64,000 bases of DNA, taken from NCBI GenBank assembly GCA_038106145.1, contig JAYODD010000002.1, positions 124,001 through 188,000 of the forward strand. Direction: 5' to 3'. The translations under genes and the position numbers were made by a program. Position 1 is the stretch's first letter. Each line of letters begins with the position of its first letter. The DNA is from JBFJKD01 sp038106145. GTDB lineage: Bacteria > Pseudomonadota > Gammaproteobacteria > Pseudomonadales > Porticoccaceae. Under the pieces are notes generated by a model. It was given only the letters and a program-made list of their open reading frames with translations, was not told the DNA's origin and searched no databases. This document shows positions 63,802 through 64,000 of this stretch, piece after piece.

Positions 63802-64000
63802 GCTGATCTTATACCCTAGTTAAGGGTGGGATGGAATGCGCAGCGACCAACGTTGTGGATTATGGCGGCAGTTTGCACCTGAATTAGCTGGAAGTTTTCA
63901 GGTGTTGGCACGGTGGTTGCCGCACGGATAGTGCCCTGCGGCGCTGACCCCAAACTGTCAACAATTGTCAGGCGCGGTTGAAGTCCTGTACTGTGACAGC

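Noticed and set aside
1..64000. CRISPR arrays, tRNA/rRNA genes, insertion sequences, prophage
   Set aside because: No regularly spaced direct repeats, cloverleaf-like segments, transposase or phage genes were seen on reading both strands.

Overview
The window is about 56% G+C by eye, densely packed, and looks like the chromosome of a marine-type gammaproteobacterium near Pseudomonadales/Cellvibrionales. The core blocks support this: smp-serB-fimX plus a conserved partner gene, epmB-efp-epmA, a liu-type leucine cluster under a MerR regulator, comF-cysE and bioBFD. The taxonomy is inferred from gene order and protein resemblance only. I found no tRNA, rRNA, CRISPR array, prophage or insertion sequence. 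Four 10-N scaffold gaps (in cysE, bioB, an aldehyde dehydrogenase gene and a psiE-like gene) show this is a draft or metagenome assembly. Flanking sequence lets each gene be mentally repaired.

Layout. 1-1857: 5' part of rep helicase, a PaaI thioesterase and a HopJ-family gene. 1771-9985: leucine/isovalerate-type cluster on the minus strand (liuR-liuA-SDR-liuB-liuD) with a divergent acyl-CoA synthetase; a LiuR-like operator lies in the shared promoter. 10062-19385: smp, serB, fimX-like gene, PilZ-like partner, then the three EF-P genes. 19438-25960: cysE, comF, the biotin genes bioB-bioF-bioD behind a BirA-like box, and a 600-residue acyl-CoA dehydrogenase. 26577-33808: an envelope system of periplasmic YCF48-type propeller, RND/MMPL permease, DUF1302 outer-membrane protein and DUF1329 protein, closed by a strong terminator.

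33952-57827 is the most distinctive part: a catabolic island with six acyl-CoA dehydrogenases, an SCP2-type thiolase, a fused HMG-CoA-synthase-like/DUF35 protein, a split MFE-2 (SDR plus hydratase 2), a luciferase-like monooxygenase, an esterase, an aldehyde dehydrogenase and an AcoR-like regulator. Four genes scattered in it can be read as one route: methylsuccinyl-CoA dehydrogenase (Mcd-like), mesaconyl-CoA C1-C4 CoA transferase (Mct), mesaconyl-C4-CoA hydratase (Meh) and a CitE-type lyase. Together they would convert methylsuccinyl-CoA to acetyl-CoA plus pyruvate. Mct and Meh are otherwise known from the 3-hydroxypropionate bicycle and Mcd from the ethylmalonyl-CoA pathway. Having them in one island with beta-oxidation genes suggests mineralisation of a branched, hydrophobic, possibly cyclic compound whose breakdown leaves a methyl-branched C4 diacid. 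The neighbouring RND/DUF1302/DUF1329 set would be a plausible envelope transporter for it. The substrate is not known from the sequence.

57903-63801: psiE-like, PPOX-like flavoprotein and acyltransferase genes, ynfA, a decayed hemolysin III-like pseudogene, a DUF1272 gene, ABC-F ATPase ybiT and a RIO1-type kinase.
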